A stretch of DNA of 64,000 nucleotides from contig CALLMF010000005.1 in NCBI GenBank assembly GCA_938006335.1, positions 62,001-126,000 of the forward strand, in the 5' to 3' direction. A model generated the notes under the pieces. It was not told where the DNA came from. It worked only from the letters and a program-made list of their open reading frames with translations, and made no database searches. Position 1 is the first letter of the stretch. Each line of letters opens with the position of its first letter. Shown piece after piece: positions 35,123 to 46,116 of the stretch. The position numbers and the translations under genes are program-made. The DNA comes from an uncultured Granulosicoccaceae bacterium. Lineage in GTDB: Bacteria; Pseudomonadota; Gammaproteobacteria; Granulosicoccales; Granulosicoccaceae.

Positions 35123-36853
35123 ATGAGTCTTCCGCGCAATCATTCTTCACGCTGGCGTCGGCGCATCGTGCTCGCAGGCTTCGGGCTGCTGGGCGTTGGT
35201 CTCGCGGCACGTGCCACCTACCTGCAGGTGCTCGATCACGACTTCTACCGCGGTCAGGGTGATGCGCGTCAGCTGCGCACGGTGTCGATTCCTGCCCACC
35301 GAGGGAACCTGCTGGATCGTCACGGCGAGCCGCTCGCGGTATCCACGCCGATCCAGACACTCTGGGGCAACCCGCAGTCCCTGATCGAGCAGCCGGCGGC
35401 CATGCGTGAAGTGGCGGCCTTGCTCGACCTCGACAGCGATCAGTTGCAACAACGGATCGAGACGTCGGCGTCGCGCGGCCGAGAGTTCATGTACATCAAG
35501 CGTCATGTTCCACCGACGCTGGCAGATAGTGTGATGGAGTTGCGCGTGGCTGATCTGTCCGTGCAGCGTGAGTACCGACGCTACTATCCGAACGGGTCTG
35601 CGACGTCACATGTGCTGGGCTTTACCGATGTCGATGATCGCGGACGCGAAGGGCTCGAGCTGGCTTACAACGACTGGCTGGCCGGTGTGCCCGGCAAGCG
35701 ACGCGTGATTCGCGATCTCAACGGCCGCGAGATTGCGGGTACCGATGTCATCGAGGACGCCGTGCCCGGCCGCGATCTGCGCCTGGGGCTCGACAAGCAG
35801 TTGCAGTATCTCGCTGACAGCGCGTTGCGTGATGCGGTTGCCAGGAACAAGGCAGAGTCGGCTTCGCTGGTGGTGATGGACGTACACACCGGCGAGATCC
35901 GGGCCATGGTCAATCTGCCGGGTTACAACCCCAACGACATCAGTGATCGGAGCGGAGGGCGCCAGCGCAACCGCGCGTTGACCGACGTGTTCGAGCCCGG
36001 TTCCACGATGAAATCATTCACGATCGCTGCAGCGCTCGAGTCGGGAGAATTCAAGCCCGACGACATCGTCTACACCTCGCCCGGCTATTACGAGATCGGC
36101 AAATACAAGATTTCCGACACGCGCGATCATGGCTGGCTCGATCTCAGGGCCATCATGAAGAAGTCGAGCAACGTCGGTGTGAGCAAGATTGCAACGTCGC
36201 TCGATCCCGAGCAGATGTGGTCGGTGTTCGACGGTTTTGGTTTTGGTCGACCCCCGGGCAGTGAGTTTCCAGGAGAGGTAGCGGGCTACTTCAATCACCC
36301 GACCTTGTGGCACTACGTCGAGCAGGCGAGCGTGTCCTATGGCTACGGCATATCCGTGTCAGCGCTACAGCTTGTGCGGGCGTACGCGGCAATCGCCGCT
36401 GATGGCGTCATGCCGCCGGTGTCCTTTCTCGCCGTGGATGGTGAAGTCGACGGGGTCAGGGTGATCAAGGAATCCACCGCGCAACAGCTGCAGTCGATGC
36501 TGGAAGGTGTTGTGGTGGACGGTACCGGGCATCGTGCCGCTATTCCGGGTTATCGCGTTGCTGGCAAGACCGGTACATCACATCGCTCGCAGTCCGGTGG
36601 TTACGCCGAGGATCGCTACGTGTCGGTATTCGCAGGTTTTGCACCCGTGAGCAATCCGCGCCTCGCAGCGGTCGTCGTTGTCCATGACCCCAAGGCGGGT
36701 GAGCACTTCGGCAGCGTAGTGGCCGCGCCCATTTTCAAGGCTGTCATGGCGCATGCCTTGCGCCTCGACGGGGTCGAGCCGGACGATATCGACGATCTGA
36801 CCAGCGTGTCTCTTGACGACAGTGTCGACGATGGTTCGGGAGATCGGTCTTGA
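35123..36853 (+). CDS. ftsI: Septal peptidoglycan transpeptidase FtsI (PBP3)
   Basis: A 576-residue class B penicillin-binding protein. After a short cytoplasmic tail and one membrane helix (IVLAGFGLLGVGLAARATYLQVL) comes the pedestal domain (IPAHRGNLLDRHGEPLAVS) and the transpeptidase domain with STMK in FEPGSTMKSF (catalytic Ser), SSN in KKSSNVG and KTGT in VAGKTGTSH. It crosslinks septal peptidoglycan with FtsW. ATG 35123 is preferred; GTG 35093 would overlap ftsL. It overlaps murE by four bases. Confidence 0.96.
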   Translation: MSLPRNHSSRWRRRIVLAGFGLLGVGLAARATYLQVLDHDFYRGQGDARQLRTVSIPAHRGNLLDRHGEPLAVSTPIQTLWGNPQSLIEQPAAMREVAALLDLDSDQLQQRIETSASRGREFMYIKRHVPPTLADSVMELRVADLSVQREYRRYYPNGSATSHVLGFTDVDDRGREGLELAYNDWLAGVPGKRRVIRDLNGREIAGTDVIEDAVPGRDLRLGLDKQLQYLADSALRDAVARNKAESASLVVMDVHTGEIRAMVNLPGYNPNDISDRSGGRQRNRALTDVFEPGSTMKSFTIAAALESGEFKPDDIVYTSPGYYEIGKYKISDTRDHGWLDLRAIMKKSSNVGVSKIATSLDPEQMWSVFDGFGFGRPPGSEFPGEVAGYFNHPTLWHYVEQASVSYGYGISVSALQLVRAYAAIAADGVMPPVSFLAVDGEVDGVRVIKESTAQQLQSMLEGVVVDGTGHRAAIPGYRVAGKTGTSHRSQSGGYAEDRYVSVFAGFAPVSNPRLAAVVVVHDPKAGEHFGSVVAAPIFKAVMAHALRLDGVEPDDIDDLTSVSLDDSVDDGSGDRS

Positions 36854-38454
36854 CCCACTCGTCGAGCCAGAAGCGCAGCATGACGCTCGGTGAGCTGACC
36901 CGCGCGGTGGCGTCTGATGCCACCGCGGCGGACGGCGCTACTGCCGGTGCATGGCAGCACGTGGTGGTTGGCGGTATGAGTCTCGATACTCGCGCCTTGA
37001 GTGCGGGCGACCTGTACCTCGCCTTGCCGGGGCATGCCTCTCACGGGATCGAGCACGCGGCAGCTGCTGTCGCGGCAGGTGCGGTTGCCGTGTTCACCAT
37101 GCCCGGCGCTGCTGCCAGGGCAGGAGAGCTTGACGTTCCGGTCATCGAGGTGCCAGACCTGGTATCCAGGGTCGCTGCGCTGGCCGATACCTTTTTTGAC
37201 TCACCGGCGGATGCCTTGCGCATCGTCGCGGTCACCGGTACCGATGGCAAAACGAGTGTGTGCCGCTTTGTGGCGGATGCGTTTGCAGCCCTCGGTCAGA
37301 TCGCGGGCTACGTCGGCACGATCGGTTGGGGTGTAGTGGGCACGTCAGAAGCGCTGTCCAACACATCCTTGACCACGCCTGATGCTGTGGCCATGCGCCG
37401 CATGCTGCGTCAGATGGTGGATGCTGGTGCGTCAACCGTGGCCTTGGAAGCATCGTCCCACGGCATCGCCGAAGGGCGTCTGGAAGGCCTCTCGATTGAT
37501 ATCGCCGTGCTGACCAACCTTGGTCGCGATCATCTGGACTATCACGGTACCGAAGAAGCCTATGCCGCCAGCAAGGCGCGCCTGTTCGATGTGCCGTCGC
37601 TCAGTGTCATGGTGGTCAATGCGGATGACAGGCTCGGTCAGGCATTGGTTGAAAAGTACGTGGATCAGTGGCAGGGCACTCGCGCACTGGGTCTCTTTTC
37701 GCTGTCGGAGTCCGGCACACCGATGAATGCCGACGCGGCAAATGTCATCGCACAGGCGCTGCAGGTGCGGACCACTGCAGCGGGTATCGAATTCGTCCTG
37801 CAGGATGGTGGTTCACGGCTGGTGGTCAACAGCATGCTGCTGGGCCGCTTCAACGTTGCCAATCTGCTTGCCTGTCATGCCGTGTTGCGGCTTGCCGGTG
37901 TCGCGCCGGAACAATCGGTCAAGGCATTGCAGGGCTTGCAAGCCGTGCCCGGGCGCATGGATCGCGTGGATACCAACAAGCCACACGAGCCTGTGGTAAT
38001 CATCGACTACGCGCATACACCGGATGCACTGACAGCGGCACTGGCTGCGGCGCGTGGTCACTGCGAAGGTGACCTGGTGGTCGTGTTCGGTTGTGGCGGT
38101 GATCGTGATGCGGGCAAGCGTGCTCCGATGGCGCAAGCCGCACGTGCCGCTGATCGCATCGTGATCACCGACGACAATCCGCGCACTGAATCATCAGAAC
38201 TGATCATCGAACAGATCGTGTCCGGTCTGAACAGCAGGGACGAGGCTACGGTCATCGCGGATCGTGGCCAGGCGATCGACACGGCGGTGAGTGCTGCTTC
38301 AAGCGCCGACGTCGTGTTGATTGCGGGCAAGGGCCACGAGGACTATCAGATCGTCGGCACCGAGCGTCGTCCGTTCAGTGATCACGCCGTCGCCCGAGCG
38401 GCTCTTGTCGCCAGGGCCAGCGTAGCCACGGCAACTTCAGGAGAGTGCGCATGA
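36850..38454 (+). CDS. murE: UDP-MurNAc-tripeptide synthetase MurE (meso-DAP-adding)
   Basis: A 534-residue Mur ligase. ATP loop VTGTDGKTS, SSHGIAEGRLEGLSIDIAVLTNLGRDHLDYHG and the substrate motif DNPR in TDDNPRTES, which signals meso-diaminopimelate as the added amino acid. The TTG at 36850 has GGGAGA six bases upstream and overlaps the ftsI stop by four bases, so I prefer it; ATG 36880 is an alternative that removes ten residues. Confidence 0.95.
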   Translation: MTHSSSQKRSMTLGELTRAVASDATAADGATAGAWQHVVVGGMSLDTRALSAGDLYLALPGHASHGIEHAAAAVAAGAVAVFTMPGAAARAGELDVPVIEVPDLVSRVAALADTFFDSPADALRIVAVTGTDGKTSVCRFVADAFAALGQIAGYVGTIGWGVVGTSEALSNTSLTTPDAVAMRRMLRQMVDAGASTVALEASSHGIAEGRLEGLSIDIAVLTNLGRDHLDYHGTEEAYAASKARLFDVPSLSVMVVNADDRLGQALVEKYVDQWQGTRALGLFSLSESGTPMNADAANVIAQALQVRTTAAGIEFVLQDGGSRLVVNSMLLGRFNVANLLACHAVLRLAGVAPEQSVKALQGLQAVPGRMDRVDTNKPHEPVVIIDYAHTPDALTAALAAARGHCEGDLVVVFGCGGDRDAGKRAPMAQAARAADRIVITDDNPRTESSELIIEQIVSGLNSRDEATVIADRGQAIDTAVSAASSADVVLIAGKGHEDYQIVGTERRPFSDHAVARAALVARASVATATSGECA

Positions 38455-39794
38455 GCGTTCGCCTGTCGTTGTCGCAGTGTGTCGTGCCCTTGTCTGCCAC
38501 TCTGGTGGGTGAGGATGTGGACTTTGCCGGTGTCAGCATCGACACGCGTACCGAGACACCGGGGTCGTTGTTCGTTGCGATACGTGGTGAGCGCTTTGAC
38601 GGCCATGAATTTGTCAGCGACGCCGAACAGGCGGGCGTTGCCGCACTCGTTGTGGAGCATGAGGTGTCATCGTCCTTGCCGCAGTTGATCGTGGCTGATA
38701 CGACCAAGGCCCTCGGCGATCTTGCTCACCTCTGGCTGTCGCGCCATCAGGTACCCGTGGTCGCGATAACCGGAAGCAACGGCAAGACCACGACCAAGGA
38801 AATCGTTGCCTCGATCCTCAGTGGGCTTGGACCGGTGCTCGCTACCCGCGGCAATCTCAACAACGATATCGGTGTGCCGCTCACGCTGTTCGAGCTGAAC
38901 GAGAGTCATCAATACGCCGTCATCGAAATGGGTGCGAGCCGTCCGGGTGATATCGAACGACTGGTCAGAATTGCGCCGCCGGATGTCGCGATAGTCACCA
39001 ACGTCGGTTCGGCGCACCTCGAGAGCTTCGGCAATCTGGACACCACGGCGCGTTCCAAGGCGGAAATCTATGCCGGCCTTGGCCGCCATGGCACGGCAAT
39101 CATCAACCTCGACGATCAGTACTCGCCCTTGTTCCGCGATGTGGCGGTGGGCCGTGGCAAGCGCACCTTTGGTGTGTCGCCTCAGGCCGATGTGCGTGGT
39201 GTACCGGGGCCAGGCCTGCAGATTCAGACCTTCGGCCGTACCTTGCGTGCCGATTTCTCGCTGCTGGGTGATCACAATGGCATGAATGCGCTTGCCGCTG
39301 TGGCGGCGGTGCAGTGTCTCGATGTTCAGGACCGGGCAATTCTCAAAGGTCTTGCCAAGGTGTCAGCGGCCCCCGGTCGGCTTGAAGAGAAGGCGGGTGT
39401 AGGCGGCGTACGTCTGGTCGATGACAGCTACAACGCCAATCCGGTATCGGTGACCGCCGCGGTAGAGCTCTTGTCGCGTCGTCCCGGTCGTCGACATCTG
39501 GTTCTCGGCGAGATGCTGGAGCTTGGGGATGAGCAGGACCGCATGCACGCGGACATCGGTCACCTTGCACGTCAGCGCGGTATCGAGCGCTTGTGGACCA
39601 TCGGTGCTTCCACGGTGCCAGCGGCAGAGGCGTTTGGTGAGGGAGCCGCGACTTTCGAGCGCATGGACAGCTTGCTCGATGCCTTGCGTAGAGGCCTCGC
39701 CTCCGGCGACACGGTGCTGGTCAAGGGATCGCGTGGCGCACGCATGGAGCGTGTGGTCGCCGCATTGCAACGCGAGCCGGAGGCAGTGTCATGA
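38451..39794 (+). CDS. murF: UDP-MurNAc-tripeptide-D-Ala-D-Ala ligase MurF
   Basis: A 447-residue Mur ligase adding D-Ala-D-Ala to the tripeptide precursor. [28 protein letters not shown]-loop [46 protein letters not shown] and [11 protein letters not shown] are characteristic. The ATG overlaps the murE stop by four bases and is preceded by AGGAG. It overlaps mraY by four bases. Confidence 0.96.
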   Translation: MSVRLSLSQCVVPLSATLVGEDVDFAGVSIDTRTETPGSLFVAIRGERFDGHEFVSDAEQAGVAALVVEHEVSSSLPQLIVADTTKALGDLAHLWLSRHQVPVVAITGSNGKTTTKEIVASILSGLGPVLATRGNLNNDIGVPLTLFELNESHQYAVIEMGASRPGDIERLVRIAPPDVAIVTNVGSAHLESFGNLDTTARSKAEIYAGLGRHGTAIINLDDQYSPLFRDVAVGRGKRTFGVSPQADVRGVPGPGLQIQTFGRTLRADFSLLGDHNGMNALAAVAAVQCLDVQDRAILKGLAKVSAAPGRLEEKAGVGGVRLVDDSYNANPVSVTAAVELLSRRPGRRHLVLGEMLELGDEQDRMHADIGHLARQRGIERLWTIGASTVPAAEAFGEGAATFERMDSLLDALRRGLASGDTVLVKGSRGARMERVVAALQREPEAVS

Positions 39795-40873
39795 TGCTGT
39801 TGATCGGCAGCTGGCTGACGGGTCTTGATCAAGGCTTTGAGGTCGTGCAGTACATCACCCTGCGTGCGATCTTCTCTGCGCTTACCGCGCTGCTCGTGTG
39901 CCTGCTCGTGGGGCCCACACTCATTCGCCGATTGACGGCTGCCAAGATCGGACAATCGGTGCGTGATGATGGCCCGGAGTCGCATCTGGTCAAGGCGGGT
40001 ACGCCCACGATGGGCGGTGCGATGATCATCGTTGCCGTCGCCTTCTCCACCTTGTTGTGGTCAGATCTCTCGGTCAGACAGGTGTGGCTGGTGCTGTTCG
40101 TCACCGTGGGCTTTGGTGCCATCGGATGGGTGGACGATTACCGAAAGGTCATTCTGTCGAATTCAGTAGGACTCAAAGCGCGCGAAAAACTGATCGGGCA
40201 GGCCGTCGTTGCTGGTATCGCGGTGCTGGTGTTGTATTTCACGGCGACCGAGCGCTCGGAAGTCGAACTCATCGTGCCCTTCTTCAAGGATGTTGCCCTC
40301 AACCTCGGTTGGTTGTTCATCCCCTTCGCCTTTCTCGTCATCGTGGGTTCCAGCAATGCGGTGAATCTGACCGACGGGCTGGATGGTCTTGCCATTCTGC
40401 CGTCAGTGATGGTGGCGGCAGGGCTGGGCCTTATCGCGTATCTCGCCGGTCATGCGCTCTTTGCGGACTACCTGCACATCCCCAATATCCAGGGAGCCGG
40501 TGAGCTCACGGTCTTCTGCAGTGCCCTGGTAGGGGCCGGCCTGGGTTTCCTGTGGTTCAACACGTATCCGGCGCAAGTGTTCATGGGTGATGTCGGCGCG
40601 CTCGCCATTGGCGCAGCCCTCGGCGCCGTTGCCATCATGGTGAGGCAGGAACTCGTGCTGTTCATCATGGGTGGTGTGTTCGTCATGGAAGCGGTCTCAG
40701 TGATCCTGCAGGTCGCATCGTTCAAGTTGACCGGACGCCGTATCTTTCGCATGGCCCCGATTCATCATCACTTCGAACTCAAGGGCTGGCCCGAGCCGCG
40801 CATCATCGTGCGTTTCTGGATCATCACGGTCATTCTCGTGCTGATCGGTCTGTCCACGTTGAAGATCCGCTGA
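39791..40873 (+). CDS. mraY: Phospho-MurNAc-pentapeptide transferase MraY
   Basis: A 360-residue integral membrane enzyme with ten expected helices; it makes lipid I on undecaprenyl phosphate. [21 protein letters not shown] (Asp-Asp of the active site), [14 protein letters not shown] and [23 protein letters not shown] (in parts) are the family hallmarks. Length equals E. coli MraY. One-base overlap with murD. Confidence 0.97.
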   Translation: MMLLIGSWLTGLDQGFEVVQYITLRAIFSALTALLVCLLVGPTLIRRLTAAKIGQSVRDDGPESHLVKAGTPTMGGAMIIVAVAFSTLLWSDLSVRQVWLVLFVTVGFGAIGWVDDYRKVILSNSVGLKAREKLIGQAVVAGIAVLVLYFTATERSEVELIVPFFKDVALNLGWLFIPFAFLVIVGSSNAVNLTDGLDGLAILPSVMVAAGLGLIAYLAGHALFADYLHIPNIQGAGELTVFCSALVGAGLGFLWFNTYPAQVFMGDVGALAIGAALGAVAIMVRQELVLFIMGGVFVMEAVSVILQVASFKLTGRRIFRMAPIHHHFELKGWPEPRIIVRFWIITVILVLIGLSTLKIR

Positions 40874-42261
40874 TGACGCCGACAGAACTCAAGCAGCATC
40901 GGGTGCTCGTCGTGGGCCTGGGCGTCAGCGGAGTCTCCGTGGCGCGGTATCTCGAGCGCGAACACGTACCGTTTGATGTCGCAGACGAGCGCAGCCTGCG
41001 TGATCTTGATCTTCCGTCCGCGTCGGTTGTACATCAAGGCTTCGATGTTGCCTCGGACTACGACGTGGTCATCCTGAGCCCGGGTATCCCTCGGGCGCAT
41101 CAAGCCATCGCGCGTGCCATTGGCGCGGGCGTCACCGTCATCGGAGACGTCGAGCTCTTTGCCAGCGTGGTCGACAAGCCAGTGATTGCAGTAACCGGCT
41201 CCAACGGCAAGAGCACGGTCGTCGCATGGTTGACCCACGCTCTCGAGCAGTCAGGTGTGCAAGCCATTGCCTGCGGCAATATCGGTCTGGGTGTGCTGGA
41301 CGCACTCGATGCCGAAGCATCGGTTTACGTGCTTGAACTATCGAGCTACCAGCTCGAATCGCTGACACGTCTGAAGCCGCTGGCAGCGGCCGTACTCAAC
41401 GTCAGTGAAGACCACCTCGACCGCTACGTATCACTGGATGAATACGCGGCCGTCAAGCGGCAGATCTATTCCGGCGCACTCTGTCGTGTGGTCAATGCGC
41501 TCGACGCGCAAACCTTGCCTGATGCCGCCCTGACATCACGTGACGGAATCGTGGTGGCTGACGCGCACGCCAATGCCGCCAGCGGCGATACGCAAGCGGT
41601 GTGCTGGCACTTCTCGACGTCGGCGGGTCGCATCGCTGCCAACGACGAGCCGGCTGTCGAGCTATGCCGTAGTGGTGTCGTCCTGCTGGATGCATCGCAG
41701 CTGTCCGTGCCCGGTATACATAACGCTGCCAATGCGCTGACCGTGCTTGCTCTGGCGGAGTGCCTGACGCAGCAATCGAACATAACGATTGACCATGAGC
41801 GCTTCATTCACGCTGTGCAGGACTGGGCTGGTCTGCCGCACCGTACGGCGCTTGTAGTCGAGCACGACGGTGTGCGCTGGTACGACGATTCCAAAGGTAC
41901 CAACGTGGATGCGTGTATCAAGGCCATTGAAGCGATGTCTGGAAAGGTTGTGCTGATCGCTGGCGGAATCGGCAAGGGTGCGGACTTCTCGGTACTCGAG
42001 CCCGTGGTCAAGCAACACGTCAAGCAGGCCATATTGATTGGTCGCGACAGCGCGGCAATCGCGCAGGCGCTTGATGGCGCAACGCAACTGACTACCGCAG
42101 ATTCCCTGCAACAGGCCGTTGCTCTGGCTGATGCTGCGGCAGAACCGGGTGACGCGGTCCTGCTATCACCCGCATGCTCGAGCTTCGACATGTTCGAGAA
42201 TTACATGGCACGAGGCCTGGCCTTCCAGAGCGCGGTTGCTGCACAGGTGGGCGCACGATGA
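40873..42261 (+). CDS. murD: UDP-MurNAc-L-Ala-D-Glu ligase MurD
   Basis: A 462-residue Mur ligase adding D-glutamate. N-terminal UMA-binding fold VLVVGLGVSGVSVARYLE, LSPGIP, P-loop VTGSNGKSTVVAWLTHAL, ELSSYQLE and the C-terminal YDDSKGTNVDACIKA, plus LLSPACSSFDMFENYMARG, are all typical. One-base overlap with mraY and four-base overlap with ftsW. Confidence 0.96.
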   Translation: MTPTELKQHRVLVVGLGVSGVSVARYLEREHVPFDVADERSLRDLDLPSASVVHQGFDVASDYDVVILSPGIPRAHQAIARAIGAGVTVIGDVELFASVVDKPVIAVTGSNGKSTVVAWLTHALEQSGVQAIACGNIGLGVLDALDAEASVYVLELSSYQLESLTRLKPLAAAVLNVSEDHLDRYVSLDEYAAVKRQIYSGALCRVVNALDAQTLPDAALTSRDGIVVADAHANAASGDTQAVCWHFSTSAGRIAANDEPAVELCRSGVVLLDASQLSVPGIHNAANALTVLALAECLTQQSNITIDHERFIHAVQDWAGLPHRTALVVEHDGVRWYDDSKGTNVDACIKAIEAMSGKVVLIAGGIGKGADFSVLEPVVKQHVKQAILIGRDSAAIAQALDGATQLTTADSLQQAVALADAAAEPGDAVLLSPACSSFDMFENYMARGLAFQSAVAAQVGAR

Positions 42262-43490
42262 GTTCCCTGACCTCACGCAGCGTGACAGGCACCGGCCGTC
42301 CGACTACCCGGCTCGGTAGTGCCTCACGACGTTTGCCCGCATCACAGCCGTTCAAGGATCACGCGCTGTTGCTCGCGATCCTGGGCCTTGCCCTGTTCGG
42401 TGCTGCGATGATCGCATCCGCCTCCATGGCGCTGGCCGACAAGAACTACGGCCAGCCTTTCTATTTCGTCAATCGCCAGCTGATCTTCCTTGCGCTGGGC
42501 GCGATGGTCGGCGTGTTTCTGTTTCGGCTACCACTGGCGGTCTGGGAAAAGTACGGCCCGCACATGATCATTCTCGCGCTGGTTGCTTTGGCGCTGGTGT
42601 TGATTCCGGGAATCGGCAAGGAAGTCAACGGCAGCCGCCGCTGGATTGATCTTGGCGTGATCACCGTGCAGGTGTCCGAGTCGGTCAAGCTCCTGATCAT
42701 CGTGTACCTGGCCGGCTACCTGGTGCGCCGTGGTCATCTGGTACAGAACACCTTTGGCGGTTTCATCCGACCTCTGGTGCTGATGGGTGTCGTCAGTGCG
42801 CTGCTGCTGCTCGAGCCGGATTTTGGTGCGTCGGTGGTCATCGTGGGTACGGCCTTGCTGATGTTGTTCATCGCCGGTGTGCGCTTCAGTCAGTTTGCTG
42901 CTCTCATCGCGGTCGTCGGCACCATCGGCGCCTTGCTGATTGCCATATCGCCGTATCGCATGCGTCGCTTTGCGAGTTTCCTGGATCCGTTCTCCGACCC
43001 CTTCAATACCGGCTTTCAGCTGACACAGTCATTGATTGCTATCGGGTCGGGTGGTGTCAGTGGTGTGGGTTTTGGTTCAAGCGTTCAGAAGCTGCACTAC
43101 CTGCCCGAAGCGCACACTGACTTTCTGTTTGCCGTGCTCGCTGAAGAGTTGGGTCTTGTCGGCGTGCTCTGCCTGATCTCGCTGTTCGCGTTCATCGTCT
43201 TTCGCTGCTTTCAATTGTCGTCGCAGGCCGAGAAGGTCGGCTTGCGATTCGCCAGCCACGTTGCGCTCGGCATCGGTATCTGGATCGGCTTGCAGTCGTT
43301 CATCAACGTCGGCGTGAACATGGGTGTCTTGCCGACCAAGGGCATTACCTTGCCGTTGATGAGTTACGGCGGATCGAGTGCGGTCGTGTTTGCCGCGACC
43401 TTCGCCTTGTTGTTGCGCGTGGAATGGGAAGTTCGCCAGGCCTCACGTAGCCCCTTGAGCCGTGGGCTCTCGCAGGGGGGGACGTCATGA
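42258..43490 (+). CDS. ftsW: Septal peptidoglycan polymerase FtsW
   Basis: A 410-residue SEDS-family glycosyltransferase with about ten membrane helices, after a Thr/Ser/Arg-rich cytoplasmic tail of about 35 residues. GSRRWIDLGVITVQVSESVKLLIIVYLAGYL, LLLEPDFGASVVI, GTGFQLTQSL-like NTGFQLTQSLIAIGSGG, EAHTDFLFAVLAEELGLVG and LPLMSYGGSS mark FtsW. The ATG at 42258 overlaps the murD stop by four bases. It partners FtsI. Confidence 0.96.
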   Translation: MSSLTSRSVTGTGRPTTRLGSASRRLPASQPFKDHALLLAILGLALFGAAMIASASMALADKNYGQPFYFVNRQLIFLALGAMVGVFLFRLPLAVWEKYGPHMIILALVALALVLIPGIGKEVNGSRRWIDLGVITVQVSESVKLLIIVYLAGYLVRRGHLVQNTFGGFIRPLVLMGVVSALLLLEPDFGASVVIVGTALLMLFIAGVRFSQFAALIAVVGTIGALLIAISPYRMRRFASFLDPFSDPFNTGFQLTQSLIAIGSGGVSGVGFGSSVQKLHYLPEAHTDFLFAVLAEELGLVGVLCLISLFAFIVFRCFQLSSQAEKVGLRFASHVALGIGIWIGLQSFINVGVNMGVLPTKGITLPLMSYGGSSAVVFAATFALLLRVEWEVRQASRSPLSRGLSQGGTS

Positions 43491-44665
43491 CCGTACTCAT
43501 CGCAGCGGGTGGCACGGGTGGTCACGTCGTGCCTGGCCTTGCCGTGGCAGAAGCATTGAAGGCGCGGCGGGTGCCGGTGATCTGGGCCGGTACCGCCACG
43601 GGTCTTGAAGCGCGACTGGTGCCCGACGCCGGTGTCCCGCTGTCGTTGATCAATGTGCGCGGACTGCGCGGACAATCGCTGATCGATACCGTGAGCGGGC
43701 CGTTCCGCCTGGTCGGTGCCATCGTTCAATCGATACGATTGCTCCGACAGCAGCGGGTCAGCGCGGTCCTTGGCATGGGAGGATTTGTGTCAGGTCCTGT
43801 GGCGATCGCTGCGCTGCTGCTGCGCATACCCTTGGTACTGCACGAACAAAACGCGGTACCCGGCATGACCAACGCAAAGCTCGCGCGGTTTGCCACGCGG
43901 GTGTTTAGTGCGTTTCCCGGTGCCTTCCCGGACGCGATTCACAACAAGCCAATGGTGGAAGTCGTTGGCAACCCGGTCCCTCAGTCCATCGTTGCCCAAG
44001 CGGAAGCCTCACGCGCTGCGGCCACCGACCAAGCGGTACAGATCCTTGTTGTCGGTGGCAGCAGAGGGGCAGAGTTCCTGAACACCATTCTTCCGGAAGC
44101 CATGGCATTGCGAACGGCGGAGTCTCGACCCGTCAAGGTCATGCATCAGGCTGGAGCCGGTCGGGGCGAGGCAACTCGCGATCGGTATCAGGCGAGTCAT
44201 GATCAGATCGTCGTGAGCGACTTCATTGACGACATGGCAAGCGCGTATCGACAGGCTGACCTTGTGATCAGCCGGGCAGGTGCCATGACCGTGACCGAGC
44301 TTGCGGCGTCTGGCACGCCTTCGCTGCTGGTGCCGTATCCCTTTGCCGTTGATGATCACCAGACCGCAAATGCCAATTGGCTGGTCAAGGCCGGAGGCGC
44401 CGTGCTACTGCCACAATCCGAGCTGACGGCGACCCGACTGGCTACCCTCATCGATGAACTGGCTATCGATAGACCACGTTTGCAAGCCATGGCATCAGCT
44501 GCGCATCAACAGTATGTGCCTGGAGCCGCTGCGCGCGTTGCCGATGCACTGATAGACGTCGCAGGGCTCGCGCGCTCCGGCGCGTCGGATGTCGAAACAC
44601 GTTCGAGCGACAACACCGACGCGTCGGTTGATCAGCGTCAACCGGTCACCGGGGGAGCTCACTGA
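43487..44665 (+). CDS. murG: Lipid II synthase MurG
   Basis: A 392-residue GT28 glycosyltransferase that adds GlcNAc to lipid I at the inner face of the membrane. [50 protein letters not shown], and [37 protein letters not shown] (in parts) are the G-loops and UDP-GlcNAc-binding residues. A Ser/Thr/Asp-rich tail of about 30 residues exceeds the E. coli protein (355). One-base overlap with murC. Confidence 0.96.
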   Translation: MTVLIAAGGTGGHVVPGLAVAEALKARRVPVIWAGTATGLEARLVPDAGVPLSLINVRGLRGQSLIDTVSGPFRLVGAIVQSIRLLRQQRVSAVLGMGGFVSGPVAIAALLLRIPLVLHEQNAVPGMTNAKLARFATRVFSAFPGAFPDAIHNKPMVEVVGNPVPQSIVAQAEASRAAATDQAVQILVVGGSRGAEFLNTILPEAMALRTAESRPVKVMHQAGAGRGEATRDRYQASHDQIVVSDFIDDMASAYRQADLVISRAGAMTVTELAASGTPSLLVPYPFAVDDHQTANANWLVKAGGAVLLPQSELTATRLATLIDELAIDRPRLQAMASAAHQQYVPGAAARVADALIDVAGLARSGASDVETRSSDNTDASVDQRQPVTGGAH

Positions 44666-46116
44666 TGGCACTCGTTCTCTCTCCGGTCGTCAAGAGCCAG
44701 ATGCGGCGCGTCCGCGGTATGCACTTCATCGGTATCGGTGGCGTGGGCATGGGCGGTATCGCCGAGGTCATGCATAACCTCGGCTTTCGTGTGTCGGGTT
44801 CCGATCTCGGCACCAACGCCCTGACCGCCAGGTTGTCCGCGATCGGCGTCACGGTGTACCGCGGGCATCAGTCGGCGCAGGTCGAAGAGGCGGATGTGGT
44901 CGTGATCTCCACCGCCGTACCCGAAGACAATCCCGAGCTGGTGCGAGCACGTGAACTCGGTCTGCCGGTGGTACGACGCGCCGAGATGCTCGCCGAGCTC
45001 TTCCGATTCCAGCAGGGTATCGCCGTTGCCGGAACGCATGGCAAGACCACCACGACAAGCCTGGTCGCAAGCCTGCTGACCGAAGGTGGAATGGATCCGA
45101 CCTATGTCATCGGTGGACAGTTGACGAGCTCATCCACCAACGCCTACCTCGGTGACAGTGACTGGTTGGTCGCGGAAGCGGACGAAAGTGATGCGTCCTT
45201 CCTCTATCTGCAACCGGTCATGGCCATCGTGACCAACATCGATGCTGATCACTTGTCGACCTATGGCGGTGACTTTGAAAAGCTCAAGCAGACGTTTGTC
45301 GAATTTCTGTTGCACTTGCCGTTCTACGGCCTTGCCATCGTCTGTCTGGATGACGAGAACATCAAGGAAGTGCTGCCGCGTGTTGCACGCCCGGTTCGCA
45401 CCTACGGCTTTGATGAGCTTGCCGACGTTCGTGCGACCAATGTGACTCAGGAAGGTCTGCGCATGCGCTTCGATGTCATCATCGATACCGGTGACGTGAC
45501 CTCGGTCATCAGCGATATCGTGCTGAACATGCCTGGGCATCACAATGTGCTGAATGCGCTGGCAGCGATCACCGTTGCGCTGGAGCTCGGTGTGGACGTC
45601 AAGGCGAGCAAGCGTGCCCTGTCGCGCTTTGCCGGTATTGGTCGACGTGCACAAAAGCTCGGCACGCTGCATGTCGATGGCAAGCGGGCAGACCTCGTCG
45701 ACGACTACGGACATCACCCGACCGAGGTCGGTGCGACCATCGCAGCGATCCGTGGCGGATGGCCGGAAAGGCGTCTGGTCGTCGTGTTTCAACCGCATCG
45801 ATTCACGCGCACACGCGATCTGTTTGATGACTTCGCCGAAGTCCTGTCCGCGCCCGACGTGCTGGTACTTACCGAAGTCTATGCGGCGGGTGAGTCACCC
45901 ATCACGGGTGCTGATGGACGTTCACTTGCGCGGGCCATTCGCGCTCGAGGCGCAGCAGATCCGATCTTCGTCGAGTCGATTGATGATGTGCCGGAGCAGT
46001 TGTCGCGCGTGATTGAAGACGGTGACGTGGTGCTGACCCTTGGCGCGGGCAGTGTCGGAGCACTGGCCAAGTCCCTGCCAGCGCATTTTCCGGCGGAGGC
46101 AGCGGCTGATGTCTGA
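44665..46116 (+). CDS. murC: UDP-MurNAc-L-alanine ligase MurC
   Basis: A 483-residue Mur ligase adding L-Ala. [23 protein letters not shown] binds the nucleotide substrate; P-loop [31 protein letters not shown]; and [10 protein letters not shown] are diagnostic. The ddl start lies inside its last codons (8-bp overlap). In several gammaproteobacteria murB follows murC; it is absent here. Confidence 0.96.
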   Translation: MALVLSPVVKSQMRRVRGMHFIGIGGVGMGGIAEVMHNLGFRVSGSDLGTNALTARLSAIGVTVYRGHQSAQVEEADVVVISTAVPEDNPELVRARELGLPVVRRAEMLAELFRFQQGIAVAGTHGKTTTTSLVASLLTEGGMDPTYVIGGQLTSSSTNAYLGDSDWLVAEADESDASFLYLQPVMAIVTNIDADHLSTYGGDFEKLKQTFVEFLLHLPFYGLAIVCLDDENIKEVLPRVARPVRTYGFDELADVRATNVTQEGLRMRFDVIIDTGDVTSVISDIVLNMPGHHNVLNALAAITVALELGVDVKASKRALSRFAGIGRRAQKLGTLHVDGKRADLVDDYGHHPTEVGATIAAIRGGWPERRLVVVFQPHRFTRTRDLFDDFAEVLSAPDVLVLTEVYAAGESPITGADGRSLARAIRARGAADPIFVESIDDVPEQLSRVIEDGDVVLTLGAGSVGALAKSLPAHFPAEAAADV